64,000 bases of DNA. Origin: an uncultured Ectothiorhodospiraceae bacterium (GTDB lineage: Bacteria > Pseudomonadota > Gammaproteobacteria > UBA6429 > Thiohalophilaceae). Position numbers and translations under genes: made by a program. Location: the NCBI GenBank assembly GCA_947258695.1, contig CAMYJG010000015.1:12956-76955 (forward strand). Direction: 5' to 3'. Of the stretch, positions 37,810 through 47,683 are shown piece by piece. The notes under the pieces are model-generated. The model did not search any database and was not told the DNA's origin. It saw only the letters and a program-made list of their open reading frames with translations. Position 1 is the first letter of the stretch, and each line of letters begins with the position of its first letter.

Positions 37810-40215
37810 ATGACAAGTACAACAAATATCATTTCAAACAAACACATTTTATGGTTTGAAGAAACCAATCTCAGTCACTTACCACAAGTCGGCGGAAAAA
37901 ATGCTTCGTTAGGTGAAATGATAAGTCACTTAACAGAGTCTGGGATTTCTGTTCCCGGAGGTTTTGCCACCACTGCCGATGCTTTTCGATATTTTCTGCA
38001 AGATTCAAATCTTGAAAAAAAAATCAATGAAAAACTCAACCAGCTGGATGTTTATGATGTACGTGCGTTAAGTGATACTGGCCACGAGATTAGACAATGG
38101 ATAACTGAAGCAAGCTTACCAAGTGAACTGATAAAAGATATTCGTTTAGCTTACCAACAACTGACAAAAAAATATGGTGACAGTGCCAGCTATGCTGTAC
38201 GTTCTTCTGCAACAGCTGAAGATTTAGCCGATGCTTCTTTTGCCGGTCAACAGGAAACCTACCTGAATATTCAGGGTGAAGAAGCAATTATTAAAGCCAT
38301 TCAATCAGTATTTGCTTCTTTATATAACGATCGTGCGATTGCTTACCGGGTACATCATGGGTTTTCTCATCATGATGTCGCCTTATCTGCAGGTATTCAA
38401 TTAATGATACGCAGTGATCTGGCTAGCAGCGGTGTGATGTTTACCCTTGATACCGAGTCAGGCTTTGAAGATGCAATATTTATTACCTCTGCTTATGGTC
38501 TGGGCGAGTCCGTTGTACAGGGGAGTGTCAATCCTGATGAGTTTTATGTTTATAAGCCTTCCCTGCAAAAACATCAAAATGCGATTCTACAGCGGACTAT
38601 TGGTAGTAAAAAATTCAAAATGATTTTTTCTGAAAATACCGCGCATGAAAATTCAACCCATACGATTGATGTGGCACAAGCCGAACAAAACAAGTTCAGT
38701 ATCACTGATGATGAAGTCATGTTAATTGCAGAAATGGGATTAAAAATTGAGAAACATTACGGTAAGGCAATGGATATCGAATGGGCCAAGGATGGTCAGT
38801 CCGGTCAGATATATATTGTTCAGGCCAGGCCTGAAACTGTTAAAAGCCGCGACAACCGACATGTATTAGAGCGTTATGAATTTGAAGAATCCACTGCTAA
38901 TAATACTATTTTAGTATCAGGCCGAAGTGTTGGCCAACGTATTGGACATGGAAATGTTCGTATTATTATGAATGCCAGTGAAATGGATCAGCTTATTGAT
39001 GGTGAGATCCTTGTGACTGATATGACTGATCCAGACTGGGAACCTGTGATGAAACGTGCCAGTGCCATAGTAACAAATCGCGGAGGGCGCACCTGCCATG
39101 CTGCGATCATTGCACGTGAATTGGGTGTACCCGCTGTTGTTGGTGCAGGCAATGCCTCAAGTGTTTTACAAAATGGCCAGGCTGTTACTGTGAGTTGTGC
39201 CGAAGGTGAAGATGGTCGTATTTATGAAGGCATACAGAAATTTAAAATCAACAAGATTGATCTACAGGAAATGCCTGAACTTCCGTTTAAAATAATGCTT
39301 AATGTGGCGACGCCAGATCGTGCCTTTGCCTTTAGCTTCCTGCCAAACCATGGCGTAGGCCTGGCTCGACTTGAATTTATTATTAATCGTTCTATTGGCA
39401 TCCACCCTAAAGCCTTGCTGCAATACAATATACAAAGCGATGAGATCAAACAAAAAATAAATGAACGAATTAAAGGATATTCTGATCCTGTGAGTTTTTA
39501 TATCGAAAAACTTACAGAAGGCATAGCAACTATTGCCGCTGCTTTTTCTCCTAAACCCGTTATTGTTAGACTATCAGATTTCAAATCAAACGAGTACGCT
39601 AATCTCATTGGTGGAGAAAGATACGAGCCACATGAAGAAAACCCGATGATAGGTTTTCGCGGCGCATCACGCTATATTGATGCAAAGTTTTATGACTGTT
39701 TTGAACTCGAGTGTTTTGCGATTAAAAAAGTACGAGAAGAAATGGGCCTGACTAATGTTGCTATCATGGTACCTTTTGTACGTACACTTGACGAAGCACA
39801 TGAAGTTACTAATCTTTTGAAAGAAAATGATTTAGCACGAGGCGAAAATGATTTAAAAATTATGATGATGTGTGAAATCCCATCAAACGCTCTGTTAGCT
39901 GGTAAATTTTTAAAATATTTTGATGGGTTTTCAATTGGTTCCAACGATATGACACAGTTAACTCTTGGATTAGATCGTGATTCTGAGCTTATTGCGGAGC
40001 GGTTTGACGAAAGAAATGAGGCAGTAAAATCTTTACTTAGTATGGCAATCAATGAATGCAAGCTAAACAATAAATACATAGGTATTTGTGGACAGGGCCC
40101 TTCCGATCATCCTGATTTTGCTTACTGGTTAATGGAACAAGGCATTCATAGCGTATCATTAAATCCGGATAGTGTTATAGAGACCTGGTTATACTTAGCA
40201 AAAAACCGATCCTGA
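37810..40215 (+). CDS. ppsA: Phosphoenolpyruvate synthase
   Basis: 801 residues. N-terminal ATP-grasp domain with [10 protein letters not shown] and [12 protein letters not shown], swivelling phosphohistidine domain with [20 protein letters not shown] (His is the carrier), C-terminal PEP/pyruvate barrel with [11 protein letters not shown] and [18 protein letters not shown], then the Cys of [11 protein letters not shown]. It makes PEP from pyruvate in gluconeogenesis. The adjacent ppsR supplies its control. Confidence 0.97.
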   Translation: MTSTTNIISNKHILWFEETNLSHLPQVGGKNASLGEMISHLTESGISVPGGFATTADAFRYFLQDSNLEKKINEKLNQLDVYDVRALSDTGHEIRQWITEASLPSELIKDIRLAYQQLTKKYGDSASYAVRSSATAEDLADASFAGQQETYLNIQGEEAIIKAIQSVFASLYNDRAIAYRVHHGFSHHDVALSAGIQLMIRSDLASSGVMFTLDTESGFEDAIFITSAYGLGESVVQGSVNPDEFYVYKPSLQKHQNAILQRTIGSKKFKMIFSENTAHENSTHTIDVAQAEQNKFSITDDEVMLIAEMGLKIEKHYGKAMDIEWAKDGQSGQIYIVQARPETVKSRDNRHVLERYEFEESTANNTILVSGRSVGQRIGHGNVRIIMNASEMDQLIDGEILVTDMTDPDWEPVMKRASAIVTNRGGRTCHAAIIARELGVPAVVGAGNASSVLQNGQAVTVSCAEGEDGRIYEGIQKFKINKIDLQEMPELPFKIMLNVATPDRAFAFSFLPNHGVGLARLEFIINRSIGIHPKALLQYNIQSDEIKQKINERIKGYSDPVSFYIEKLTEGIATIAAAFSPKPVIVRLSDFKSNEYANLIGGERYEPHEENPMIGFRGASRYIDAKFYDCFELECFAIKKVREEMGLTNVAIMVPFVRTLDEAHEVTNLLKENDLARGENDLKIMMMCEIPSNALLAGKFLKYFDGFSIGSNDMTQLTLGLDRDSELIAERFDERNEAVKSLLSMAINECKLNNKYIGICGQGPSDHPDFAYWLMEQGIHSVSLNPDSVIETWLYLAKNRS

Positions 40216-40273
40216 CTTATCATTTAATATTTCATGTATTAAATCTATATTTATGTACTATACAAGGTGATGT

Positions 40274-40390
40274 ATGAGTAGCAAAATTTTTCATGATAAT
40301 ATTTTCCCCGGGCATGTTTCTGATTTAATTAATTTAATGCATATGGTTGTTTTCAATGGTACCGATGGTGAAGAAAAATGGGATCGTTGA
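40274..40390 (+). CDS. Putative 38-residue protein
   Basis: ATG 40274, TGA 40390, with AAGGTGA at 40264-40270. It encodes MSSKIFHDNIFPGHVSDLIN then LMHMVVFNGTDGEEKWDR. Not a membrane helix. It is the only thing in the 270-base ppsA-aminotransferase gap besides the terminator at 40443. It may be a real small protein co-transcribed with ppsA, or the remnant of a longer gene. No match known to me. Confidence 0.4.
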   Translation: MSSKIFHDNIFPGHVSDLINLMHMVVFNGTDGEEKWDR

Positions 40391-40442
40391 TAAGATCGAA
40401 AGTTTAACTGCCGAAGTATCACTATAATTCTCGGTAATAAAA

Positions 40443-40467
40443 AAGCCAGCTAAAAGCTGGCTTTTTT
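40443..40467. terminator. Bidirectional terminator
   Basis: Stem AAGCCAGC/GCTGGCTT with loop TAAAA, flanked by A and T runs; shared by the ppsA unit and the aminotransferase gene. Confidence 0.92.
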
Positions 40468-40485
40468 ATCTGTTATGAAAATATG

Positions 40486-41607
40486 TTATTTGCCTAATAC
40501 TTCTTTTAAAGAATTCAGACAGAAATTAACATTGTCTTCACTACTGGCATGACCCATTAAACCAATGCGCCATACTTTACCGGCCAATGCGCCAAGACCG
40601 GCACCAATTTCCAGGTTGAAATCATTTAGCAACTTGCCACGTACTTCGGCATCATCCACACCTTCAGGAATATAAACCGAGTTTAATTGTGGCAGGCGCT
40701 CACCTTCTTTCACAACATAACCAATCCCCATATCTTCTAAACCCGCTTTGAGTTTTAGGTGGTTATCCATATGACGCTGCCATGAATTTTCTAAACCTTC
40801 TTCCTGCAGAATCACTAATGATTCATGTAAACCGTAAAGATTGTTGACGGGTGCAGTATGATGATAAGCACGTTTTGCACCGCCACCCCAGTAACCCATC
40901 ACTAAGCTCATATCCAGGAACCAGCTTTGAACTTTAGTTTTACGATTTTTAATCACTTCAGATGCACGTTCACTAAAACTAACCGGTGATAAACCTGGCG
41001 GTGCTGACAGGCATTTTTGTGTACCCGAATAAATGGCATCAATACCCCACTCGTCTACTTTCAATGGTGAACCAGCTAACGAGGTCACGGCATCCACAAT
41101 CGTTAAACAATCATGCTCATGCGCTAACTTAACCAGTGTTTCAGCATCAGACATTGCACCGGTAGATGTTTCTGCATGAACAAAGGCAACAAATTTTGCA
41201 TCTGGATTCGCTTTTAGTGCATCTTCAACTTTCTGAGGATCAACAACATTTCCCCAATCATCTTCAACCATTACTGGTGTGGCACCAACACGTTCCACGT
41301 TTTCTTTCATACGGCCACCAAAAACACCGTTCTGGCAAACGATGACTTTATCACCGGGCTCTACCAGGTTTACAAAGCATGTTTCCATACCAGCAGAACC
41401 GGGTGCAGATACGGGGAAAGTCAGTTCATTTTCAGTTTTGAAGGCATATTGCAGTAAGCTCTTCATTTCATCCATCATGCCAATAAAAGCAGGATCTAAA
41501 TGGCCAATCGTTGGGCGGGCTAATGCCTGGAGAACACGTTCACTGACATCTGAAGGACCTGGCCCCATAAGTGTACGTTTTGGTGGTTGAAATGATGAAA
41601 TAGTCAT
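40486..41607 (-). CDS. Alanine/serine-glyoxylate aminotransferase
   Basis: 373 residues. Class V PLP aminotransferase with GPGPSDVSERVLQAL at the start, VSAPGSAGMETCFVNLV, VDAVTSLAGSPLKVDEWGID and the PLP Lys in YSGTQKCLSAPPGL (about residue 193). These are the AGT/SGAT features (PucG-like). It transfers an amino group from alanine or serine to glyoxylate, making glycine. With glcDEF it would complete glycolate salvage. The exact donor is not decided by sequence. Confidence 0.92.
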   Translation of the reverse strand: MTISSFQPPKRTLMGPGPSDVSERVLQALARPTIGHLDPAFIGMMDEMKSLLQYAFKTENELTFPVSAPGSAGMETCFVNLVEPGDKVIVCQNGVFGGRMKENVERVGATPVMVEDDWGNVVDPQKVEDALKANPDAKFVAFVHAETSTGAMSDAETLVKLAHEHDCLTIVDAVTSLAGSPLKVDEWGIDAIYSGTQKCLSAPPGLSPVSFSERASEVIKNRKTKVQSWFLDMSLVMGYWGGGAKRAYHHTAPVNNLYGLHESLVILQEEGLENSWQRHMDNHLKLKAGLEDMGIGYVVKEGERLPQLNSVYIPEGVDDAEVRGKLLNDFNLEIGAGLGALAGKVWRIGLMGHASSEDNVNFCLNSLKEVLGK

Positions 41608-41826
41608 AATGCGCCCTTAATCTTAAGTCAGTTAATGAATTTATTGGAAAATATCAGCGGGCAATTCTATCACTGACTGCTTTGCTCAAGAATAGGTATT
41701 TCTAAAAAATATCGCCTAACAACCCTTTTAATGATGTTGTTATTTCAAATTTGATAAAATACCTTTCTTTGTCCATCTTTCGTTATAATGTTGGTTTTAC
41801 TGATTAGTTTATTAAAAGGTCCACTC

Positions 41827-42639
41827 ATGTCTGCACAACTTCCCTTAATTATTGAACCCGCTGAATTAAAACAACATTTAAATGATGAAAATGTACTCAT
41901 TGTCGATCTTTCAAGCCCGGCAACCTATGTGCAATACCATGTGCCCGGTGCAGTATTCCTCAACTACGAGTGGCTGGTGAGAATTGAACAACCTCGCATG
42001 GGTTTATTACCGACTGAAGAGCAATTAAACAACGTGTTAAGCAGCTTAGGCTTATCCAACGACACACATGTTGTTGTTTACGATGATGAAGGCGGTGGCC
42101 GTGCCTGCCGTTTTTTATGGACACTGGATGTCGCCGGACATAAAAACTATTCATTGCTAAATGGTGGTTTGCAAGCATGGTCTAACCATGGCAACGAGAT
42201 TTCATCTGAAATCACTTATCCAACACCGGGTAAATATAAAGTAGCGATGGACTTTGAACCGGTAGCCACCCGCCAATATATTTTAGATCACCTCTCAGAT
42301 GACAACGTGGTTATTTTTGATAACCGCAGCCCGGCTGAATTTAATGGAACGAAAGTCTTTGCGCAACGTGGTGGCCATATCCCGGGTGCCGTTAATATGG
42401 ACTGGACAAACACCATGGACATGGAGCATGACCGACGTTTGAAACCCGAAGCCGAATTACGTGACATGTTAGAGAGTCAGGGTATCAGCCATGATAAAAC
42501 CATCATCATGCACTGCCAGGCACACCACCGTTCAGCACACACCTATATTGTGCTGAAGTCACTGGGTTATGAAAAAATTAAAGGCTATCCAGGGGCGTGG
42601 TCGGATTGGGGGAATGAGCCGAATACGCCAATTGAATAA
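41827..42639 (+). CDS. Tandem-rhodanese sulfurtransferase
   Basis: 270 residues from ATG 41827; an earlier in-frame ATG at 41788 has no Shine-Dalgarno. Two rhodanese domains; the second has the active loop HCQAHHRSAHT with the catalytic Cys (about residue 234), unlike thiosulfate sulfurtransferases with CRKGVT and mercaptopyruvate ones with CGSGVT. The first domain has DDEGGGRACRFLWTLD. Sulfur donor unknown. Cytoplasmic. Confidence 0.9.
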   Translation: MSAQLPLIIEPAELKQHLNDENVLIVDLSSPATYVQYHVPGAVFLNYEWLVRIEQPRMGLLPTEEQLNNVLSSLGLSNDTHVVVYDDEGGGRACRFLWTLDVAGHKNYSLLNGGLQAWSNHGNEISSEITYPTPGKYKVAMDFEPVATRQYILDHLSDDNVVIFDNRSPAEFNGTKVFAQRGGHIPGAVNMDWTNTMDMEHDRRLKPEAELRDMLESQGISHDKTIIMHCQAHHRSAHTYIVLKSLGYEKIKGYPGAWSDWGNEPNTPIE

Positions 42640-42659
42640 TTGGCGGTTTATTTTTTAAA

Positions 42660-42925
42660 TCATTTCGACGCGCTGCTCCGCAGCTATCGTCGAGTACCTT
42701 TCTTGTGGCGACAAGAAAGGTACCAAAGAAACGCTCCCGAATACTTGTTGCTTTTAAAAATTCCATTTTTAAAAGCAATACCTTGCGTTCCTCAAACAAA
42801 TAAGCGCTGCGCAACTCACGCGAAGCAAAGCTTCTTATGCGCTCGAACAGTGCTCGCTATAATCTTATTTGTTTTCCGGTACTCAGCTGCATATCACGGG
42901 CAATAAGATCCCTCGTATCAACTAC
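42660..42925 (+). repeat. Three-hairpin dispersed element, copy A
   Basis: Hairpin 1: 42694-42706 with 42711-42723 (13 bp, loop GGCG). Hairpin 2: 42748-42761 with 42765-42778 (14 bp, loop TCC). Long-range stem 3: AAACAAATAAG (42794-42804) with CTTATTTGTTT (42864-42874) closing a loop that contains GAAGC AAA GCTTC. Copies B and C have the same three stems with different bases. Confidence 0.8.
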
Positions 42926-42934
42926 TTGGTAAAT

Positions 42935-43162
42935 CGAAGCGGGTAAGTCCCGTTAGACGATGCCGAGCATATAAATTAAATCAGGATCATAGCGAGCTTT
43001 GTTTGAGCGCATAAGAAGCTTTGCTTCCCGCGAGTTAGCGAGTGCCTGATTAAATTTTTATGCGAGGGAATTGGGATTGGAAATCCCAACAAGTATTCGG
43101 GCTCCCTTCTTTTTGGTTACTTTTTCTTGGGTGAGCAAGAAAAAGTAACTCGACCGTCCGGG
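42935..43162 (-). repeat. Three-hairpin dispersed element, copy B (reversed)
   Basis: Read on the minus strand. Hairpin 1: 43116-43129 with 43136-43149 (14 bp). Hairpin 2: 43071-43078 with 43082-43089 (8 bp, loop TCC on the minus strand). Stem 3: ATCAGG (42980-42985) with CCTGAT (43045-43050), extended by 5 pairs after one mismatch. Its 5' part is the 3' end of the Mut7-C gene. Copies A and B meet tail to tail near 42930. Confidence 0.85.
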
Positions 43163-43610
43163 TCCAATTCTCTAATTGCTTCTGCATTCGTTCAACATGC
43201 CCGCCATCCCAATACACTTTATTGCAACTAGGGCAGTAATTAACAAGCCCGGTAGTCTGTTGAACATCATCAGGGATGGTTTTACGTTGAGTTGCATCCG
43301 CTTCTTTTAAAACAGTATTGCAGCTCAGGCAGCGGCTAAAAGGCTGAAACTGCCAGTTCACCTGGCATTTTTGACTGACTTGTTTTACTAATTTATCTAA
43401 CGAGTCGGTCTCTAACAAAACGACATTTTTATCGGCATCGCGGTATTCTGTTAAGGCACGGTCGCAGGTTAATAAAACTCTGTCCTCTTTCAGTGATAAT
43501 TTAAGAATTTCATAATCATCACGGCCGTCGCTAATAATTTCAGTATCATAACCCGCTGCACGTAACCAACGTCCTAAACGTTGCAGCATTTCATCACAAA
43601 GAAATTTCAT
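43050..43610 (-). CDS. Mut7-C RNase domain protein with repeat-derived tail
   Basis: 186 residues. The Mut7-C domain MKFLCDEMLQRLGRWLRAAG, LLTCDRALTEYRDAD and a zinc ribbon with CLSCNTVLKEA ... YCPSCNKVYWDGGH (four Cys) are standard and end near residue 146 (MQKQLENW). The last ~38 residues, from about VELLFLAHPRKSNQ to the stop, are encoded by copy B of the dispersed element. Copy C in the same frame would read RTAELLFLACPSKSNQK. The tail is therefore captured repeat, not part of the family. Confidence 0.9.
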   Translation of the reverse strand: MKFLCDEMLQRLGRWLRAAGYDTEIISDGRDDYEILKLSLKEDRVLLTCDRALTEYRDADKNVVLLETDSLDKLVKQVSQKCQVNWQFQPFSRCLSCNTVLKEADATQRKTIPDDVQQTTGLVNYCPSCNKVYWDGGHVERMQKQLENWTRTVELLFLAHPRKSNQKEGSPNTCWDFQSQFPRIKI

Positions 43611-43637
43611 TCAATCGTTGATTTAAGTTGAACGAAG

Positions 43638-44123
43638 CTAGCTAGATCTAATCACGCCTGTGACTATGCCAAGAATTTGCACTTCTTCGTTATGTAAATA
43701 GATGGGGTCCATATCGGGATTTGCCGGCTGCAAACGAATACCATCGCGTTCTACGTAAAACTTTTTCAAGGTCACTGTTTCCCCATTAATCATCGCCACT
43801 ACGGACTCGCCATTACAGGCCGTTTCACGTTTCTCAATAACGATTACGTCACCATCTTGAATATTGTCATCGATCATCGAGTGACCCCGAACACGCAGGG
43901 CATAGCTGTTCCTGCGAACCATGCTAGTCGGTACTGATACGCTTTCATTCTCTTCAGATAAATGCACAGGCTCACCCGCAGTAACATAGCCTAACAAGGG
44001 TAATTCATGCAGATCTTCGGCTGATATTTCGAGATTTTCTAAATCAGGCGTCCAGATTTGCCGGTTATTTTTATTTAAATTATTCGTAAACTTATTATTT
44101 ATCATATAGTTAACGTTACTCAT
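43638..44123 (-). CDS. LexA-like S24 autopeptidase lacking the DNA-binding domain
   Basis: 161 residues. Cleavage site TAGEPV (Ala-49/Gly-50), catalytic Ser-82 in RVRGHSMIDD and Lys-120 in ETVTLKKFY, ending GIVTGVIRSS: all LexA/UmuD-type features. The first 40 residues are Asn/Lys-rich (MINNKFTNNLNKNNRQIW) and contain no helix-turn-helix; LexA has about 70 residues of DNA-binding domain there. An in-frame TAA three codons before the last possible upstream codon and AGAGG before the ATG support this start. No umuC follows. Not UmuD by sequence: it is closer to LexA. Confidence 0.85.
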   Translation of the reverse strand: MSNVNYMINNKFTNNLNKNNRQIWTPDLENLEISAEDLHELPLLGYVTAGEPVHLSEENESVSVPTSMVRRNSYALRVRGHSMIDDNIQDGDVIVIEKRETACNGESVVAMINGETVTLKKFYVERDGIRLQPANPDMDPIYLHNEEVQILGIVTGVIRSS

Positions 44124-44321
44124 TGACTTAACCTCTTAGGAATATAGCCTAACCATACTCATTTTTATAATAAACATCAACCATTGTTCGCTAAAAGTTC
44201 TCTAAAATCGTGAGTAACCCTGTTTTGTTAAACTTCATTAAATAGAAGCCGTTATTAAATAGAGAGAAGTCAAAACATGATAGAGTAAAATTTAAATAAC
44301 AAACTAAATGGATTAGAGCTA

Positions 44322-45182
44322 GTGCAAGAGTTTATTTTTCAATATGAAGGTTATATTCGTCTTGGTGCTTTTTTAGGTATCTTAGCACTGCTGGCAATTT
44401 GGGAAATATCATCGCCTAAACGAAAATTACTTGAGCTTCGTCGTTTTCGCTGGTTTAGTAATATCGGCTTAGTCGTCATCTCAAGTCTATTAATCCGCTT
44501 TATTATTCCCACGGCCGCTGTGGGTGTTGCTATATATGCAGAAAAAGCACAACTAGGTTTTCTGAATCATTCAGATTTCCCTTTTTACATTCACTTTATT
44601 ATTGCTTTTGTGCTGATGGATTTATCCATTTATTTCCAACATGTGATGTTTCACGCACTGCCCATGTTCTGGCGCTTTCACAGAGTACACCACTCTGATC
44701 TTGACTGTGATGTTACCACTGGCCTGCGCTTTCACCCCTTTGAAATTATTATTTCAATTATATTTAAATTTGTCGTCATTATTTCCGTTGGTGTACCCGT
44801 TATAGCCGTTGTCCTTTTTGAAATTATCCTCAATGCAGCTTCGATGTTCACTCATTCCAATATTAGAATTCCGCAATTCATTGAACCGCTGGTACGCTGG
44901 TTTATTGTCACTCCGGACATGCATCGGATACACCATTCAATGGAAGAGAATGAAACCAATAGTAACTTTGGATTTTTTATTTCAGCCTGGGATCGGTTAT
45001 TTGGTACTTACATCGCTTATCCCGAGAAAGGACATGAAAAAATGGAAATTGGCTTATCGTTTTTTCGCGAACCGAAATGGCAAAATTTACGCTGGCTGAT
45101 TTATTTACCGTTTGTAGACACAATACATGGTTATGCCATCAACAAACGTACTCATAAGAAAGAAGATACAGAAACTAATTAG
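44322..45182 (+). CDS. Fatty acid hydroxylase/sterol desaturase family protein
   Basis: 286 residues, GTG start at 44322. Several membrane helices (about 10-28, 40-70, 80-105, 140-170). Diiron histidine motifs [27 protein letters not shown] and [18 protein letters not shown] are all present. The ATG 14 bases earlier is out of frame with an immediate stop. Substrate unknown; could be a lipid hydroxylase. The stop overlaps the convergent kinase gene by 8 bases. Confidence 0.9.
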   Translation: MQEFIFQYEGYIRLGAFLGILALLAIWEISSPKRKLLELRRFRWFSNIGLVVISSLLIRFIIPTAAVGVAIYAEKAQLGFLNHSDFPFYIHFIIAFVLMDLSIYFQHVMFHALPMFWRFHRVHHSDLDCDVTTGLRFHPFEIIISIIFKFVVIISVGVPVIAVVLFEIILNAASMFTHSNIRIPQFIEPLVRWFIVTPDMHRIHHSMEENETNSNFGFFISAWDRLFGTYIAYPEKGHEKMEIGLSFFREPKWQNLRWLIYLPFVDTIHGYAINKRTHKKEDTETN

Positions 45183-46320
45183 TGATATAAGGTAGTGAAA
45201 AACTAAATTCAGTTCCTTGCTCAAGCGAGCTTTCTACCCATATATTCCCGTCGTGTTTAGCTATAATCTCTTTAGCAATAGCTAAACCTAATCCGGTTCC
45301 ACCTGCTTGTGTTTTGGTGCGACTACTTTGAACAAACTTATTAAAGACCGAAGTTAATTCATCTGCCGGAATATCTACCCCTTTATCTAATACCGAGAGC
45401 TGTATAGCGGGTGTATCTTTGTTTGTTGCTTTATCTGTTAATGCAGTTTCATTAATAGTAATTACGATTCTTTCATTTTTGTTTGAAAATTTTATTGCGT
45501 TATTGACCAGGTTGACTATCACCTGTTTTATTTTATCCAGGTCAGCATTAACTTTCATTTTTGAAGTTAATTTTACAAAATCAAACTGCAAATTCTTTTC
45601 TTCAAGTAAATTAACAACACTACTCATGACGGAGTCGACTAAGGGGGCTAAATCAAATTCTTCCTTATAGAGTTTCATTTTCCCTGTATCAAGACTTGAT
45701 AAATCCAACAGGTTATCAAGCAGGCCAAGTAATCGCTCTCCACTTAATTCAATCTTGCTAAAATAGCTAAGTAACTTATTATTTTTTTCATCCTCACCTT
45801 CAAACCTGGACACACCCAGTTGAGCATAGCCTAATATGCCATGCATAGGCGTTCGTAATTCATGTGACATATTAGCAAGAAACTCTGATTTAGCCCGGTT
45901 AGCTTCTTCGGCAACTTCTTTTGCCGCTACTGCCTCGGCAGTTATTTCCTGCACCCTTTCTTCCAGGCCATCCTGTTCTGCTTTGAGTTGTTTTGTGAGT
46001 TGTTCATTGGAATAAATCGTTTTTGCCAGTTGATCCAGGCTGGCATTAATACGGTAACCGAAGATGATCAGTAAAGTGATAATCACCACAATATTGAGGC
46101 GAACCAGTAAGCTGTCAAAAATCAGAAGGAATGCCAGCAAAAACACCACAATCAAAAGAGTGACAAAGTTATTCTGAATACCTAAACATTGCTTTGTTTT
46201 TAATTGACAGTAATTACAGCGGCGATAAGGTTTAATTTTCTTTCGCGAGAGCGCGCACGATGGATTAATCCAGTCTTTATTGATCGCTTCATCAGGATCA
46301 GGTTCAAAATAAACATCCAT
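45175..46320 (-). CDS. Orphan sensor kinase with N-terminal cysteine cluster
   Basis: 381 residues. The cytoplasmic N-terminus has Cys-22, 35, 38 and 45 (pattern C-x12-CNYC-x6-C), two membrane helices (about 53-72 and 75-90), coiled coil, HisKA with [15 protein letters not shown] (His about 154) and HATPase_c with [10 protein letters not shown] and GGTGLGLA. The second G-box reads DKGVDIP, a slightly degraded DxGxGI. No regulator is adjacent. The cysteine cluster could bind a metal or Fe-S centre; nothing else serves as a sensor. Confidence 0.88.
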   Translation of the reverse strand: MDVYFEPDPDEAINKDWINPSCALSRKKIKPYRRCNYCQLKTKQCLGIQNNFVTLLIVVFLLAFLLIFDSLLVRLNIVVIITLLIIFGYRINASLDQLAKTIYSNEQLTKQLKAEQDGLEERVQEITAEAVAAKEVAEEANRAKSEFLANMSHELRTPMHGILGYAQLGVSRFEGEDEKNNKLLSYFSKIELSGERLLGLLDNLLDLSSLDTGKMKLYKEEFDLAPLVDSVMSSVVNLLEEKNLQFDFVKLTSKMKVNADLDKIKQVIVNLVNNAIKFSNKNERIVITINETALTDKATNKDTPAIQLSVLDKGVDIPADELTSVFNKFVQSSRTKTQAGGTGLGLAIAKEIIAKHDGNIWVESSLEQGTEFSFSLPYITN

Positions 46321-46476
46321 AAAATGCAGGAAACCTGTATGAGTAATATAACTTATTAAAAATTACGTTCTTCTTATCAATATGTCAAATAGTCCTGCTA
46401 AATAGGGTAAAATCTTGTCGATTAGTCAGCACAAGTAGTAAAATTCCATTAAAATACCCACTTAAAAACTAGATAA

Positions 46477-47157
46477 ATGGATATCCACATGTCATCCGAA
46501 AAACGCTCAGTCAAAAATATTATTTTACCCATTAGTATAGGCGCGATAAGCCTTGTTATCGGCTTGTGGCTAAGCCAGCAGATGTTGTTAAACAACAATG
46601 ATACAAAAATACCTAAAAACCTGGATGCCACGGTGTTACCTAATGCACGTGTATTAGCAGGCTTTAATTTAATTAACCATGACAAACAGCCCTTTACCGA
46701 GGAACAACTTAAAGGACAGTGGAGTTTTCTTTTTTTTGGTTTTACCAATTGCCCGGATGTATGTCCGACAACATTAAAAGTCATGCAATCCGTGTGGAAA
46801 ACGTTACCAACTAAACCCGGTGAGGTTGGCCATCCTAAACTCTATTTTGTTTCGGTTGATCCTGATCGCGATAAAACTGAAATCATAAAATCATATATTC
46901 AATATTTTCACACAGAATTTATCGGTGTCACGGGTAAAGCAAACGAGCTGGATAAACTAACCAACCAAATTGGCATCCTTTATGGTTATGATGACAAATC
47001 TGACGGTTCTGATCTTGAGTATACGGTTAACCACAGCGCACAACTTATCTTGATTGATCCACGGGGACGTATGCGCGCGGTTATTTCTCCTCCTCATATT
47101 GCTAAAACCATTGCGGCTAACTTTCAAACTATTCGCACCTTCTACGGAGATGAATAA
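46477..47157 (+). CDS. Sco1/SenC copper chaperone
   Basis: 226 residues (ATG 46489 is an alternative start). Single N-terminal membrane helix (about 16-34), then a thioredoxin-like domain with the copper motif FTNCPDVCPTT (CxxxC) and the ligand His in YTVNHSAQLIL. Sco proteins deliver copper to the CuA site of cytochrome oxidase. Its stop overlaps the next gene by one base. Confidence 0.93.
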   Translation: MDIHMSSEKRSVKNIILPISIGAISLVIGLWLSQQMLLNNNDTKIPKNLDATVLPNARVLAGFNLINHDKQPFTEEQLKGQWSFLFFGFTNCPDVCPTTLKVMQSVWKTLPTKPGEVGHPKLYFVSVDPDRDKTEIIKSYIQYFHTEFIGVTGKANELDKLTNQIGILYGYDDKSDGSDLEYTVNHSAQLILIDPRGRMRAVISPPHIAKTIAANFQTIRTFYGDE

Positions 47158-47633
47158 TGTCTTTCTCTAGAATATTGATACTGGCAATATGCTTTTTATT
47201 CTCTGTTTCGACAGTTTATGCAGCTGAGCTGGTGAAGATTGAAAATGCCTGGAGTCCTGAAGCACCACCTGTGGCAAAAGTGATGGCGGGTTATATGAAA
47301 ATAAGTAACCTTAGTAATAAAGACATAAAAATAAAATCAGCTAATAGCAATTTTTTTACTAAAGTTGAAATTCATCGTACCGAATTGAAAGATGGAATGT
47401 TCACAATGATTAAGCAGGACAACCTTATTATTAAAGCAAAAAGTCATATCGAACTAAAGCAAGGTGGTCTACACATGATGTTGATGGGTAAGTTAAAACC
47501 TATGAGGGAGGGTTCAATTATTCCTGTTAAGTTAACGTTTAATAATAATGAAACAGTTGAAGTTAATTTAAAAGTTAAAAGTGACAACCGTCCACAAATG
47601 AAATGTGGTAGTGGTAAATGTGGCTCCATGTAG
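47157..47633 (+). CDS. PCu(A)C-type periplasmic copper chaperone
   Basis: 158 residues. Signal peptide to about residue 22 (SVSTVYAAE). Copper-binding Met/His pattern: VEIHRTELKDGMFTM (H then M) and GGLHMMLMG (HxM-type). The C-terminus MKCGSGKCGSM adds two Cys outside the usual domain. It works with Sco to build CuA. Together with sco, a two-gene copper delivery unit with psd following 50 bases later. Confidence 0.92.
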   Translation: MSFSRILILAICFLFSVSTVYAAELVKIENAWSPEAPPVAKVMAGYMKISNLSNKDIKIKSANSNFFTKVEIHRTELKDGMFTMIKQDNLIIKAKSHIELKQGGLHMMLMGKLKPMREGSIIPVKLTFNNNETVEVNLKVKSDNRPQMKCGSGKCGSM

Positions 47634-47683
47634 TATCCATAAGCTAACAATACAACGCTATAATTATATCCGGAGTAACAAAA

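Noticed and set aside
42640-42906. 88-codon open frame after the sulfurtransferase gene
   Set aside because: It lies in copy A of the element and lacks a Shine-Dalgarno.
44124-44321. SOS box before the LexA-like gene
   Set aside because: I find only a direct repeat GTTC-N7-GTTC, not the inverted CTGT-N8-ACAG.
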